Positions 22,701-29,155 of a DNA stretch of 64,000 nt are shown piece by piece (positions within the stretch are counted from its first letter, which is position 1; each line of letters opens with the position of its first letter). A program made the position numbers and the translations under genes. Source of the DNA: Branchinecta lynchi (lineage: Eukaryota; Arthropoda; Branchiopoda; Anostraca; Branchinectidae). The stretch is taken from the NCBI GenBank assembly GCA_023053575.1, contig JAKZAP010000021.1, positions 16,926,212 through 16,990,211 on the forward strand. Direction: 5' to 3'. The notes beneath the pieces are model-generated. The model saw only the letters and a program-made list of their open reading frames with translations. It did not search any database and was not told where the DNA came from.

Positions 22701-23052
22701 TAGCAGAGCTGCTGCGAGTCCAGCGAATCCGAGTCCGAGACAAGTCCAGTCCTTGAGAAAGGCATCTCGGGGCGAGTCCAGAGTCCGAGTCCGCAGTTCT
22801 GGCGGACAGACAGCTACGTCAAAGACGAGTCCGAGTCCTTGAAAAAGGTGTCTCGAGGCGAGTCCAGAGTCCGAGTCCACCGGCTCTTTCGTATAGAGTA
22901 TTCAGAAACGGTGTGCAACGTGCCTGTCTGTCTGTCTGTGCTCGTGATACTTTGCCGATATCTCCACTTTAAAACCCGATCTTACAGGTGGACCAGTTGT
23001 TGCGGGACCTCTGGTATTACTGACCACGGTGGTCCTTACTGTCATTTATTAA
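1624..23052 (+). CDS. Mesothelin/stereocilin-like GPI-anchored protein, 3' part of gene (5 exons)
   Basis: Spliced model: 1624-1779, 4815-5075, 10837-10942, 21452-21613 and 22988-23052. This totals 750 nt, or 249 residues plus TAA. All four junctions are GT/AG and conserve frame: phases 0, 0, 1 (G+AC gives Asp) and 1 (G+GT gives Gly). The translated part is rich in Leu and has recurrent phrases ending in an aromatic pair (DRPFW, DPAFW, NIPFW), with helical repeats and few cysteines, as in the mesothelin/stereocilin/otoancorin superfamily of extracellular membrane-tethered proteins. Residues 232-249 are uninterruptedly hydrophobic and directly precede the stop, after a small-residue stretch (SASRSGG), which fits a GPI-attachment signal. 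No signal peptide is present, so the 5' end must lie to the left. The superfamily call is from memory of its pattern. The exon structure is seen directly. Confidence 0.75.
1845..2148 (+). mobile_element. Mariner-type MITE, TA target site
   Basis: Terminal inverted repeats CCCGATGAAAAATTT and AAATTTTTCATCGGG bound the element, and TA occurs on both sides (1843-1844 and 2149-2150). The interior is rich in TACTAC and GTAGTA and has no open frame. Other copies lie at 6087-7220 (expanded internally) and 31493-31785. A TA duplication and about 300-bp length fit a non-autonomous Tc1/mariner element. Confidence 0.8.
2160..2284 (+). repeat. Fragment of the AGTTTAAC TTAA-element family
   Basis: The text ACCCATCACTTATTCAC followed by GGCTTGAAGACCCG matches the left part of the elements at 49015-49484 and 51112-51555. 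The copy is cut by the MITE that begins at 2285. Confidence 0.6.
2285..2590 (+). mobile_element. 306-bp MITE with GAGCGTGTTCCA ends and 3-bp duplication
   Basis: The ends are GAGCGTGTTCCA and its complement TGGAACACGCTC. TGT flanks both sides (2282-2284 and 2591-2593). A second copy in opposite orientation lies at 10987-11281 with ATT on both sides, so the 3-bp duplication is consistent across two insertions. The interior has several GTAGTTACTACG-like palindromes and no coding frame. The 3-bp duplication recalls PIF/Harbinger or CACTA types, but neither the duplications nor the ends match their usual consensus. Confidence 0.8.
2591..3102. other. Intron, no recognised gene
   Basis: It holds a short AG run at 2681-2692 and otherwise unique-looking sequence. 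Open frames here are short, shared between strands and without recognisable domains. Confidence 0.4.
3107..3546 (+). mobile_element. TTAA-flanked MITE, AGGACACCTGAA ends
   Basis: The element starts AGGACACCTGAA and ends TTCAGGTGTCCT, with TTAA at 3103-3106 and 3547-3550. A close copy lies at 38336-38762, also between TTAA sites. TTAA specificity is typical of piggyBac and Kolobok transposases. No transposase is encoded here, so it is non-autonomous. Confidence 0.8.
3547..4366. repeat. Intron with partial TTAA-element pieces
   Basis: About 4110-4172 matches the right end of the AGTTTAAC family (TTGGCTTTTCAGTTAAAC). About 4278-4332 ends GTGCGAGGGGTCCTTTAA, a right end of the AGGACC family. About 4200-4280 carries repeated AGTCGATTTTT-like phrases that recur at 38768-38880. 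The remainder (3551-4090) has no recognised content. Confidence 0.55.
4367..4737 (-). mobile_element. TTAA-flanked MITE of the AGGACC family
   Basis: TTAA lies at 4363-4366 and 4738-4741. Read on the minus strand it begins near AGGACTTGCC and ends in the CTCGCAC/GTGCGAG terminal segment. It matches 43082-43447 along its length, including the shared phrase ACCGTGGGTTATTTGTTG (plus strand of the 43 kb copy). Shorter or more divergent members lie at 24833-25176, 40843-41211 and 49489-49880. Confidence 0.75.
4738..4814 (+). other. Intron end with polypyrimidine tract
   Basis: T-rich sequence culminates in TTTCTTTTACAG, the acceptor of the exon starting at 4815. Confidence 0.6.
4815..5075 (+). 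CDS. Mesothelin-like gene, exon 2 in window
   Basis: The exon has 87 full codons (residues 53-139 of the readable part), phase 0 in and out, with acceptor TTTTACAG and donor ACG|GTAAGG. It starts KKSLAEEISTRWKQL, contains LLTVSPLLCSLQTSLANLPV and ends DPAFWRRST. Regularly spaced Leu and a closing aromatic FW follow the mesothelin/stereocilin repeat style. This is the longest coding exon of the gene here, and only 53 bp of intron separate it from a transposon. Confidence 0.8.
5129..5980 (-). mobile_element. TTAA-flanked element, AGTTTAAC ends, interrupted
   Basis: TTAA lies at 5125-5128 and 5981-5984. The ends are AGTTTAACTGAAAG and CTTTTCAATTAAACT. It matches the intact copies at 49015-49484 and 51112-51555 in reverse orientation. 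A second element (5330-5751) is inserted within it, which explains the extra length. Confidence 0.8.
5330..5751 (+). mobile_element. TTAA-flanked MITE with GGCGTATTCTCGCC ends, nested
   Basis: The ends are GGCGTATTCTCGCCGTTCCC and GGGAACGGCGAGAATATGCC. TTAA lies at 5326-5329 and 5752-5755. It sits inside the AGTTTAAC element, so it is the younger insertion. Diverged relatives lie at 8712-9127 (reverse) and 40390-40820. No protein is encoded; apparent open frames follow the repeated GAGTCCCC phrases. Confidence 0.8.
6087..7220 (+). mobile_element. Mariner-type MITE copy expanded by an internal tandem array
   Basis: The left end CCGATGAAAAATT at 6088 and the right end TTTTTCATCGGG at 7208-7219 match the MITE at 1845-2148. 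Between them, the last part of the MITE is joined to the (AATC)n end of another repeat, and the joined piece occurs three times with a 246-bp period. It ends with an uninterrupted GAT run at about 7088-7112. Confidence 0.8.
6329..7090 (+). repeat. 246-bp tandem array (about 3 units)
   Basis: CTAGATGCAACTTTTGTG recurs at 6329, 6575 and 6821, with a variant at 7067; each spacing is exactly 246 bp. Each unit holds a MITE 3' segment, a run of AATC, and a segment shared with the dispersed element at 8206-8490. Units are almost identical, which points to recent amplification. Confidence 0.9.
7262..7312 (-). mobile_element. 3' fragment of tRNA-derived SINE
   Basis: On the minus strand it reads GGCTGAGGAGCATTTTTGTC and continues into the A/T-rich tail shared with the copies at 28440, 36537 and 52025. 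Only the acceptor end and tail remain, as expected for a 5'-truncated insertion. Confidence 0.65.
7716..7920. repeat. Dispersed repeat shared with 46005-46215
   Basis: Shared blocks in the same order: CAGTTCATTTTAA, AACCGTGTCCT, GGAGTGCACAACTTTTAAT, ACACATTTCTCGTCTTA, a C-run, and CAACCCTCATTCACTAATA. Both copies have the C-run at the same place. No coding potential is seen. Confidence 0.75.
8206..8490 (-). mobile_element. Short retroelement-like repeat with (GATT)n tail
   Basis: On the minus strand the element ends CTATTCGGATTAAACTTGAT followed by repeated GATT. The same sequence in the opposite orientation lies at 35357-35634, and its 3' part is the second half of the 246-bp units at 6.3-7.1 kb. 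A microsatellite at a fixed 3' end is typical of CR1/L2/RTE-class LINEs or SINEs that use them. Confidence 0.7.
8712..9127 (-). repeat. Diverged copy of the GGCGTATTCTCGCC element
   Basis: In reverse orientation it shares the CACTTGAGGAGTCCCCGC, GGTGTTGGTGCA-like and AAAGTGGATCCAGA blocks with 5330-5751. Terminal repeats are degraded and no TTAA pair is visible. Confidence 0.65.
9285..9500 (+). repeat. 5' fragment of the 19.2-kb-type repeat
   Basis: Blocks CGATCGCAATTTTTGTCC, CCACATAAGCTAGGACGATG and CAGTCACTTCCCCGATC match the start of the element at 19180-21265. It breaks off after a G-run near 9470. Confidence 0.7.
9501..10836. other. Intron without recognised features
   Basis: It holds AT-rich DNA with repeated GTAGTTTGAG/CTCAAACTAC phrases near 9915-9990 that can pair with each other. 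It ends in the acceptor CATCTGTTACAG before the exon at 10837. No domain-like frame is seen. Confidence 0.4.
10837..10942 (+). CDS. Mesothelin-like gene, exon 3 in window
   Basis: The acceptor is TTACAG and the donor is AG|GTAAGA. It encodes VRSLGTILVGLNSTEFQRI through SPSTVPLL, in at phase 0 and out at phase 1, where the last G joins AC of the next exon to give Asp. The phrase LNSTEFQRIP resembles the link segments of mesothelin-like repeats. A MITE starts only 44 bp after the donor. Confidence 0.75.
10987..11281 (-). mobile_element. 295-bp MITE, second copy, ATT duplication
   Basis: It starts GAGCGTGTTCCACC and ends GGTTGAACGCGCTC, with ATT at 10984-10986 and 11282-11284. It matches 2285-2590 in reverse orientation, including the ATTGGCC/GGCCAAT-like and TAGTAACTAC blocks. 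Confidence 0.8.
11640..12000. repeat. Dispersed repeat, inverted relative near 29460-29720
   Basis: AAACATTTGAAACTGAACGC and the end AAGCTTATAATTCCACAAGG reappear as reverse complements near 29700 and 29470. The interior has no clear open frame. It may be the 3' part of an unidentified element. Confidence 0.5.
12345..12440 (+). repeat. Repeat paired in inverse orientation with 22165-22325
   Basis: Phrases GGCTCAGAAAGCCGCCTAT, CAACTGAAAATCCC and GGCAGCTTGGGGGTAATG occur here and, reverse-complemented, at 22.2-22.3 kb. Both copies lie in introns of the mesothelin-like gene. Confidence 0.7.
12620..12656. repeat. G-run facing C-run hairpin
   Basis: A run of about 17 G, then CTA, then about 17 C. 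This can form a long G:C hairpin or a quadruplex. Copy numbers of such runs are prone to sequencing error. Confidence 0.8.
12715..14400 (+). repeat. 24-bp minisatellite array, 1.7 kb
   Basis: The core unit GGAATCTACCGGAATTTTGC plus TCAG (24 bp) is repeated dozens of times with variants. A larger period is visible through the phrase GGAGGATGGATCAGGGGATC, which recurs about every 166-260 bp, close to 7-11 units. Because 24 is a multiple of three and the unit lacks stops in several frames, open frames appear on both strands as octapeptide repeats. These are not taken as genes. Confidence 0.9.
14401..17339. other. Intron, mostly unassigned
   Basis: 15083-15260 carries degraded pieces of the AGTTTAAC family, such as GATAAAAATGCGTTAC and CCTCTATGTGCTTCTCC. 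A 16-nt C-run lies at 15678-15693. GTTTTATTTGCCAGCGGGCC occurs twice near 15890-15960. Reiterated TTTTCCCTGACC phrases appear at 16110-16140 and 16500-16600. No coding exon is recognised. Confidence 0.4.
17340..18700 (+). repeat. Dispersed element with a 137-bp internal tandem repeat
   Basis: CATCTAATCAACTT-type blocks recur at 17624, 17761, 17897, 18034, 18171 and 18308, at 136-137 bp spacing. Each unit includes GGCCGGATTCCGGGCGAACT and GTGTCTTCTTACCCC. GGGATCCCAAAAA-like text lies near the left border and GAGATCCCAAAAA near the right. A shorter copy with about one unit lies at 62785-63395, and unit fragments lie near 26800-27030 and 27380-27440. The ATCAAAATATCTCATTCCC and ACGGACGG blocks near 18600 are shared with 63300. 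Confidence 0.85.
18701..18960 (-). repeat. Dispersed repeat shared with 34.1, 34.9 and 36.2 kb
   Basis: Blocks CCAGCGCTGGCTCCGA, GGAGCAAAATAACA and GTGACACACACTC-like text match, in reverse orientation, 34140-34300 and 34926-35100, and partly 36200-36300. No open frame is conserved between copies. Confidence 0.6.
19180..21265 (+). repeat. Long dispersed element with degenerate satellite interior
   Basis: It starts near CGATCGCAATTTCTGTCC, as at 9285. It contains diverged units of the 280-bp satellite (CAAATCCGGACCGAATCCC and GAGTGGAGGGATCGGGATG near 19480-19560) and many GATGAAACTTGG-like phrases at irregular spacing. It ends in the CATATGAGCTCGTAGCTC hairpin segment, as at 985-1032. It has numerous G-runs (20252, 20530, 20880) and no transposase-like frame. 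Confidence 0.75.
21452..21613 (+). CDS. Mesothelin-like gene, exon 4 in window
   Basis: The acceptor is TTTGTTTTAG and the donor CAG|GTAAGA. It covers residues 175-228 plus one nucleotide of 229 and reads VLRTLTADQVKNIPFWSSNA, then a run with MFMSEDARRVLQTRS and SASRS. The entering AC completes Asp and the leaving G is completed by GT in exon 5 (Gly). The NIPFW phrase parallels FW motifs in the two upstream exons. Confidence 0.8.
22165..22325 (-). repeat. Inverse partner of the 12345-12440 repeat
   Basis: ATTACCCCCAAGCTGCC-like and GGGATTTTCAGTTG text is the reverse complement of the 12.35-12.44 kb copy. Short open frames across it are not conserved. Confidence 0.65.
22490..22690 (+). repeat. 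Direct repeat with 27701-27900
   Basis: Both copies contain CTCTTGATGAC, CTCTCCTTGCCGATG, AAGCGGTATCACCTC, GTTTGACACAGGAT and TTCTCGTTCTTCCTGAGG in the same order, with about 85% agreement by eye. This copy is intronic in gene 1 and the other is intergenic. Confidence 0.75.
22988..23052 (+). CDS. Mesothelin-like gene, terminal exon with hydrophobic tail
   Basis: The acceptor CTTACAG precedes 22988. GT completes Gly, followed by GPVVAGPLVLLTTVVLTVIY and TAA at 23050-23052. The uniformly hydrophobic 17-18 residues ending at the stop, with no charged cytoplasmic tail, are the classic form of a GPI-attachment signal. A single-pass C-terminal membrane anchor is the alternative. Confidence 0.8.
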
Positions 23053-23141
23053 GGATTCCATCTATGCAAGTACGTGCTGTGTTTGTTTTTGTCTTTCATA
23101 CAATATTCCCACTGCCTTGAAGGGTTGAATTTGTGTGCATG

Positions 23142-23147
23142 AATAAA
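23142..23147 (+). terminator. Polyadenylation signal AATAAA of gene 1
   Basis: AATAAA occurs 90 bp after the stop of the mesothelin-like gene, the first such hexamer downstream. A GT-rich stretch follows at 23160-23200. Confidence 0.6.
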
Positions 23148-23259
23148 ATATGAGTTATACAGAGCGACAGTTGTGACGCTAGATGGCGACTGGTGTACCT
23201 GCGCCAGCGAAAATTTGGGGACAGAGGACCTGCAAAGACAGATTCCCGTCTTGGTATGG

Positions 23260-24725
23260 CTGAATACTAAGCATTGTCCGAATAGGTGTTATAAGGTGTA
23301 TTACGGCGTATAACTCTAGGTTCACACAGACGTTCACATTGAGGCGATATCGGCCATCGCCGAGATTTTCGTCGCCAAAATCGGTGATTTCTGTTGCTTC
23401 GTCAGGCGATTTTTAATGTTGGGAAAATTCAACTTTAATCGTGCGACAGTACGATTTTATGCACGCAACAGCAACATGGAGGACCCTTTTGATGATTCAC
23501 TTTTAGAAAAAAAAATTATTGGCCTTCAGTTCTACCCCATTTTGTATGAAAACCGAGAAAAGGGATCTTTTTTTTCATTTTTTTCGCGTTAAATTTTGTT
23601 GCCAACGAAAATTCAGTGTGAACATCCAGGCGATAGAAATCTTCTGTCGCTGCGATTGAAAAATCTCGTTGATGGCCGCGATTTGCTCTGTGAACCTAGG
23701 GTAAGACTTACATATTCCTATTTTCTTCGGATTGCGCTTCAGTAAGGTGAATGAAGAGAATAGACTAAAGCATTGTCCCAATAGGTGTTGTAAGGTGTGT
23801 TACGACGCATAAAGCTTATTACAGATTCCTCTTTTCCTCGTGGCGCGCCGTAATAAGGCGAATAAGGAAAATAGAGCTCGGCTCTATTCTTCCTTATGAA
23901 GAGCCAATCAGATCGCTTGGTTGGTTCCGCCAGCGGGCCGAGGAGAGGCGCAGCGTCGTCAGGGTTGCCAAAGAAAGCACAACAGTTCTACTTTGTTGGT
24001 AGCTAAAGAAACAACTTTTCTTAAAAAAAATACGTTTTTGTTCTATTACGACTGCTTTTCGTCAGTTCGAGGATCAATGCTGTCCATCCCTTATTTTAAT
24101 AGCTTTTTACAGTATAATTTGCGTTATATTGAACTTTTCGGATATTTTTTGGAGCTCGAAAAATTATATTACCTTGGCAACACCGAACGCTGCATTGATA
24201 AGAACCTCTTGGGTTGTATTTGAACAGGCGTGTGTATTAAGACGTAAACGCGTATAGCGCTATTCACCTTATTACACCTATTAGGACCTTATGCAGGGCC
24301 AATCAGATCGCTTGGTTGGTTCCGCCAGCGGGCGGAGGAAAGGAGCAGCGTCGTCAGGGTTGCCACGGGAAGCACTGATGTTCTACTTTGTTGGAACTTG
24401 AAGTAACAACTTTTCTTCAAAAGAACACGTTTTGTTCTGTTACGACTGTTTGCTGCTAGTTCGAGGACCAATTGTCCATCCGTAAATTTAATAGCTTTTT
24501 ACAATATATTGGGCATCACATTGTACTCTTGTACTTCACGTGGAAGAACACCTTTTCTGATCTTTAGAAACTCGAAAATTGTATTAGCGTGGCAACACTG
24601 AACGCTGCATTGATAAGAACCTTTCGGGTTCCTATTTGAACAGGCGTGTGTACTAAGAAGTAAACATCGTGTATAGTGCTGTTCAGCTTATTGCAGCTAT
24701 TTGGACAATGCTCTAGCGTTACCCT
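23260..24725 (+). repeat. Region of 394-bp direct duplication
   Basis: AGATCGCTTGGTTGGTTCCG occurs at about 23910 and 24305. The sequences that follow align over more than 300 bp (GCAGCGTCGTCAGGGTTGCC, GAACGCTGCATTGATAAGAA). CATTGTCC.AATAGGTGTT.TAAGGTGT occurs twice more at 23272 and 23773. A third, shorter copy of the right half lies at 60080-60250. No protein is encoded. Confidence 0.75.
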
Positions 24726-24832
24726 AGACATTTCCTCCGCGTATAATATCCGAGTAGGCTACGATTCATAGCATTACCAACCCATAATTTTGTAAACGAA
24801 TTTTGTTACAAGTTAACAACTATCAATGTTAA

Positions 24833-25176
24833 AGAACCTGCCGGACCCGTACTGCTGGTGCAATCTACTTCCGCAATTGCGTTCATTAGTTCTGACACCC
24901 GGAGACTCAAACTTCATATGTTACAGTATAAATAACCACATCTCACTAATCTTTGCACTTGCCACGATTCACTGAGTTCCGTGCACATTATGCTCCCGAC
25001 GAGTGTTGATTTGATGAATAAAATCTGTTAATTGAATCGTACCGAGTCTTACTAGAAGTCAGTGGACCCGTGAAAAGCGTCACACAACCGAATCTGCGGA
25101 TGCATTGCTAAAAGCAGAGCCTAGTTCTACAATATTCAAATTTGGCAAATAAACAGGAAGTAGTGCTAGGTATGCT
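24833..25176 (+). mobile_element. Diverged AGGACC-family TTAA element
   Basis: It is preceded by TTAA at 24829-24832. It shares CACTTGCCACGATTCACT and CTCCCGACGAGTGTT with 40843-41211 and ends near GTGCTAGGTATGCTTTA. The right TTAA is mutated to TTAC. Confidence 0.65.
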
Positions 25177-25399
25177 TTACAGTGCACAAGCAACATAAAT
25201 TTGTTCTGTAACAGAAATTAGACGGTACAATAAATTGAAATTCGTTGATAATGTAACTGTTTGTCTTCTTGTTTGTTTGTTTTCTTATGTGTTGTTGCTA
25301 TAGCCAGTTGGCTTTTTGCAATCAACATATCATATACGTTGGGCAGTCTAGTCGCGAATATTCTACTTGCGACTATGCTGTCAAACGGGTCTGGGCGAG

Positions 25400-25410
25400 A
25401 CCCCCCCCCC
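25400..25410. repeat. C-run
   Basis: A homopolymer of about 12 C lies between GGCGAGA and TGGCTAAAAC. Confidence 0.7.
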
Positions 25411-25639
25411 CCTGGCTAAAACAAGAAATCGAGGCTTAGTCAGTTCTCAGTTGTAGGCTACTTCCACTGGAATTAGTCCGCCCCTTCCGACGAGGACGCG
25501 CTCACTGGGAAAATTGTACGAGTTGCAGCAATGAAAGTGCAAATCATGCTATTAAGGAGCATTTTTTTTAGTTTAGGCTAGTAACTATCTAGGCATTTTG
25601 TTAAAACAAAAAAATTACGCAACTACGCATTATTTTTAT

Positions 25640-26240
25640 TTATTTTTTTACTTTGGTCAAGCTAAGGCTTCGGTCAAGAACCCAAGTCAATTTCAGAAAA
25701 GTTCTAACTAGCGATATAGAGACTATCTGTTTTAAATAAGAAAGCCGGTCGCGATTGGGGTAATCAGCAATGATGCTGAGCAATCTGGCATTAAGGGCTG
25801 AGGTATCTCGTCTTAGAGGATCGGAGGGCCGCCGTTCAATCGGGCCATGACGAGTAGGTTGAAAAAATGCTCTTTCTTCAGCATTTCAAGGAACCTCCAG
25901 AAGTTGGGATGATGGCAAGCAACCGTAGCTTGCAGTCTGCGGTGCCGTCCCTCAACCGCGTTGTTCGTTCTAGGTAGTTCGTCGGTGCACCGCTAGAACA
26001 TGTTCCACTGTTCAATTGGGAACAGCGGAACAGTTCGGTGGTTTCTCCTCAGACGGCCGATGGAAGAAGTTGAGGAGGCCATCAAACTCAGCATCCATCT
26101 CTACTTGTAGAGTGTCGAACACTTCTACGACCTCTGTCCTCAGCGCAAACCCTAGTGCGGGGATCATCCGCGCTTTCACGCTAAAGTCAGTGCAAGTCTG
26201 ATACCTTTCCTGGAGGTCGAGATTCTGGATTTTCCAAATC
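25640..26240 (-). pseudogene. Decayed MULE-type transposase, C-terminal part
   Basis: Three minus-strand frames join into one protein-like run. From 26240 to 26012 it reads IWKIQNLDLQERYQ, then RMIPALGFALRTEVVEVFD, to a stop. From about 25985 to 25813 it has RTNNAVEGRHRRLQATVACH and HPNFWRFLEMLKKE. From about 25833 to 25640 it has ALNARLLSIIADYPNRDRL, to a stop. The order of an NN-VEG-H motif, an HPN..F..L..E motif and a final L..RL...I..Y segment is known from MULE-family transposases and their domesticated FLYWCH/zinc-finger relatives in animals. At least two frameshifts and an internal stop show it is dead. The N-terminal and DDE upstream portion is not found in adjacent sequence. Confidence 0.75.
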
Positions 26241-26605
26241 GACCGTTTTAAGTGACATGTTTCGCGAAAGAGGGTCAGAGCTTGAATATTCTTATATTAA
26301 TATCTCTTATATACTCGTCAGTATGTACGGTTAATGCGGTTACCCAGCTAATCCATTGTACTATCCGTAGGGATTATTTGGGACTAGGTGATTCTTTTAG
26401 GATTGGCTTTTTTATTTATGCGGGGGAGGGGGGGGGGGGGGGGGGGTTGGTACCGAGGGGGGGGGGGGTCGCTGGGTTTTTTTTTTTTTTTCCGGAACCC
26501 CTCTCAAGCATTAGAAAAATGTGACGCATACGAGAATATTCATGTTATGACCGTTTTAAGTGACATGTTTCGCGAAAGAGGGTCACAGCTTGAATATTCT
26601 TGACA
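26241..26605 (+). repeat. Short direct repeats around a G-rich block
   Basis: CCGTTTTAAGTGACATGTTT and the following GCGAAAGAGGGTCA occur at 26242 and again at 26550, about 308 bp apart. Between them lie long G-runs at about 26420-26468 and a T-run. This may be a target-duplicated or tandemly copied segment. Confidence 0.7.
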
Positions 26606-26669
26606 TCCCTCATAACATTTAACACATATGTCGTTTTATTTTATCGAACCAGTGTAGTCTGTGGGAACT

Positions 26670-27565
26670 CTAAACTAATGTTGTATCTGAATTCCATAAA
26701 AGCGTGACGTCACACCCATTCGATATGTTTTACCTCAGAAAACGAAAAACTGTAGTTTATTCCTATCGGTGAATATATTTGAATATATCTAATCTAACTT
26801 ATCTAATCAACTTCAAATAAAACTTTAACTTCTAAAAAAAAATCCAGTTACAACCGGATTCCGGACGAGTCCGGGTAAAAAATGATTGTCATATACAGAC
26901 TCAGCGTATTTTATCACCATTAAATCTTTCATCTAATCAACTTCAAATTTTGCTTTGAAATTTTTTTACCGTATGGTCGGATTCTGGGCAAACTAGATGT
27001 CCGGGTAGAAAATGCTTTTCAGGTAAAGGATCATTTTACACGGCGGGTATTTTTCCCGGAGGCGAGAGAGGAAAGTGTTCACACGGCACCTGGGTATTTT
27101 TCAAGGGAGAGTACTGTCATGTGGCAATAGATTCCAAGATTTTAAAGCTCAAGATATCTCTCTACAATGGACACCAACATTTGTCCATTTAAATCACTTC
27201 TTATATGGACATAATCAAAGTTATTGCTCGAAAATCCGATTTTGTTGTTGCCGAACATCGAAGGATACCGTTCGACAAAGAAATCCCCGGGTAAAAAGTT
27301 CGCGAAGTTAAAGTCCAAAATACCCAGGGATTTGTTGCTGTTGCGGGGAAAAATACCCGCGGAGTACAGGTAAATACCCTCCGTGTTCAGCATGTCTTCT
27401 TACCCCTAAATCGAACATTTTTAATCAACTTCTTCAACTTTTTTTGGTCTAAACTAAGTTGTATCTGAATACCACAAAACCCTGACGTCACACCCATTTG
27501 ACATATTTTACCTCAGAAAACGGAAAATTGTAGTTTATTCCTATCGGTGAATATATAATTGAATA
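26670..27565 (+). repeat. About 115-bp direct repeats 780 bp apart
   Basis: CCTCAGAAAACG and TAGTTTATTCCTATCGGTGA occur at 26732-26770 and 27512-27547, with matching sequence before each (TGACGTCACACCCATT). The enclosed part carries fragments of the 137-bp repeat (26800-27030) and an imperfect inverted repeat with GGGTATTTTTCCCGG at its left and GGGGAAAAATACCCGC at its right (27047-27365). Confidence 0.7.
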
Positions 27566-27700
27566 TGTATATAGAGAGAGCCGAGATGCCAGCGAGACGC
27601 CAGTCGCGTTGACATTTATAAAACTGCCTAGGGACAATCAAATCCTATGTTGGGTCCTCAGTCACATGACGTCACAATGTACGTCACGATGGTATGCAAT

Positions 27701-27900
27701 ACTCTTGATGACTAACTCTCCTTGCCGATGAAAAATCGCCGGGTACCTAGCGGAAGAGCCGGAAGCGGTATCACCTCAGGTATCACAGCTGCTACCGGAG
27801 ATCGCCGGATTGTTTGACACAGGATGAGTTGTTGAGTTTGAGTCGTTAGTGAGACGTTTTCTCGTTCTTCCTGAGGTTCACTGGCGTGTTTTGGACAGAG
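27701..27900 (+). repeat. Second copy of the 22490-22690 repeat
   Basis: It has the same ordered blocks as the first copy, with small differences such as GTTAGTGAGACGTTTTC for GTTAGTGAGACCTTTTC. No coding frame is conserved. Confidence 0.75.
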
Positions 27901-28439
27901 TATTCCGATACAACTTCGTCGACACCGTCTTTTTTGCGCAACAAGTGGGACAAGGTTGAACCAAGTACGCCTAGTATGCACGCTGGTCGCTAGATGGCTG
28001 CTACCATGACGACTAAAGTATTTATCACCGAAACGATGTAAGAAGAGCTTAATTATAATAAAAAGCTTTTTTTCATTAATTCAAGCTTAATTCTGCTCCG
28101 TTTCACGAGTTCTCCAAAAGGACAGGCGGCTGTAGCATACTTATCCTATTTGGTAATACAGCACTATCCCTAATTCATCGGTAACCACGCGGTCATCCGC
28201 AGTTTTATTCTTCTTACTGTGTGAAAATGTTCTTAAATTTGTTTTACTTTAATGTAGATGGCACTTTACGCAAGGGACTTGTACCGTAACCAATACCATA
28301 AACAATTTTTGAATATAATTTAGAAGTCTAGGACTCCCTTGTCGGAGCCACGTAGACAAACCAGGACCCACAATACGGGGTCTCATGGTGAAAACCAAAT
28401 ATAAAATTTTAATGGGGAAGACGGCCCTTGAGCACAAGC

Positions 28440-28555
28440 TCCTCGGTAGCTCAGTTGGTAGAGCGACTGCCTTCTAAGCAGAGGGTCCTGGATTCAAATC
28501 CCGGCTTAGGAGCATTTTTGTCTATCAGTTCAGTACTTATAAAACGTTTTACTTT
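28440..28555 (+). mobile_element. tRNA-derived SINE copy (Arg-like anticodon TCT)
   Basis: Positions 28440-28512 fold as a tRNA-like unit: acceptor TCCTCGG/CTTAGGA with one mismatch, A box TAGCTCAGTTGG at 28447, anticodon loop CTTCTAA, and B box GGATTCAAATCC near 28489 with a mismatch in the T stem. The next 40 bp (GCATTTTTGTCTATCAGTTC) are shared with 36601, 52025 (reverse) and 7262 (reverse). A shared non-tRNA tail marks it as a SINE rather than a tRNA gene. Confidence 0.75.
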
Positions 28556-28686
28556 GTTTTCTTCTTTTGTTCATTTTCGGCCAATCAGGAGCCAGACAGA
28601 CTCACACAGATACGATATAGTGCACGTCGTAAACAAGACGTATATCTGGTAGTCACTGGTAGATGCTCCTTCGGTCCAAGCTGACA

Positions 28687-29155
28687 ATGAATCATATTTG
28701 ACGGTACAAAACGGATAAGTCATCTACATTTTATTAGAGCTGTATTTCGGCCCTTCTTGGCAAGGGTTCTCTTCAGGTTCAAGCCGGAGAATGAGCTTGT
28801 GGAAAAACAGTTTAAGATTCTTCCTTAATTTGTGGAATTCTTCTCTGAAAATTGGTTGGACTTATAGCTGGTGCTGTGATTTCATTCTGGACACGGCTAC
28901 TGTTTTTGTTGTTCGATTGTGTCGTCGAAAGGGTAGAGATTCTTCTGCATTTTGGATTTAGAGTCACTCGTCTCTTCTTCTTCTTTTCAGCTAAGATGGA
29001 TACTTGTCGGCGGCATGTATGGGAGATTCGTAGTTCTGTACTTCGGTGATAGGTGTTCCTTCGGCCCACGCTGACTGCGAATCATATTTGACGGACCGAA
29101 ATATAGCTCTAATAAAATGTAGCTGACTTATCCGTTTTGCACCGTCAAATATCAT
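28687..29155 (-). mobile_element. Fold-back element copy, one arm eroded
   Basis: The left arm (AACGGATAAGTCATCTACAT, then TTTCGGCCCTTCTTGGCAAG) matches 63504-63640. The middle (AAGGGTAGAGATTCTTCTGC, TAAGATGGATACTTGTCGG) matches 63760-63850. The right arm keeps only CCGAAATATAGCTCTAATAA and its continuation near 29098, having lost the CTGANGA hairpin. On the minus strand the left arm reads CTGAAGAGAACCCTTGCCAA, then a hairpin partner and GAAA. Confidence 0.75.

Noticed and set aside
28440..28512. tRNA-Arg (TCT) gene
   Set aside because: It has mismatches in the acceptor and T stems and shares a 40-bp non-tRNA extension with three other loci, two of them truncated. A SINE explains this better.
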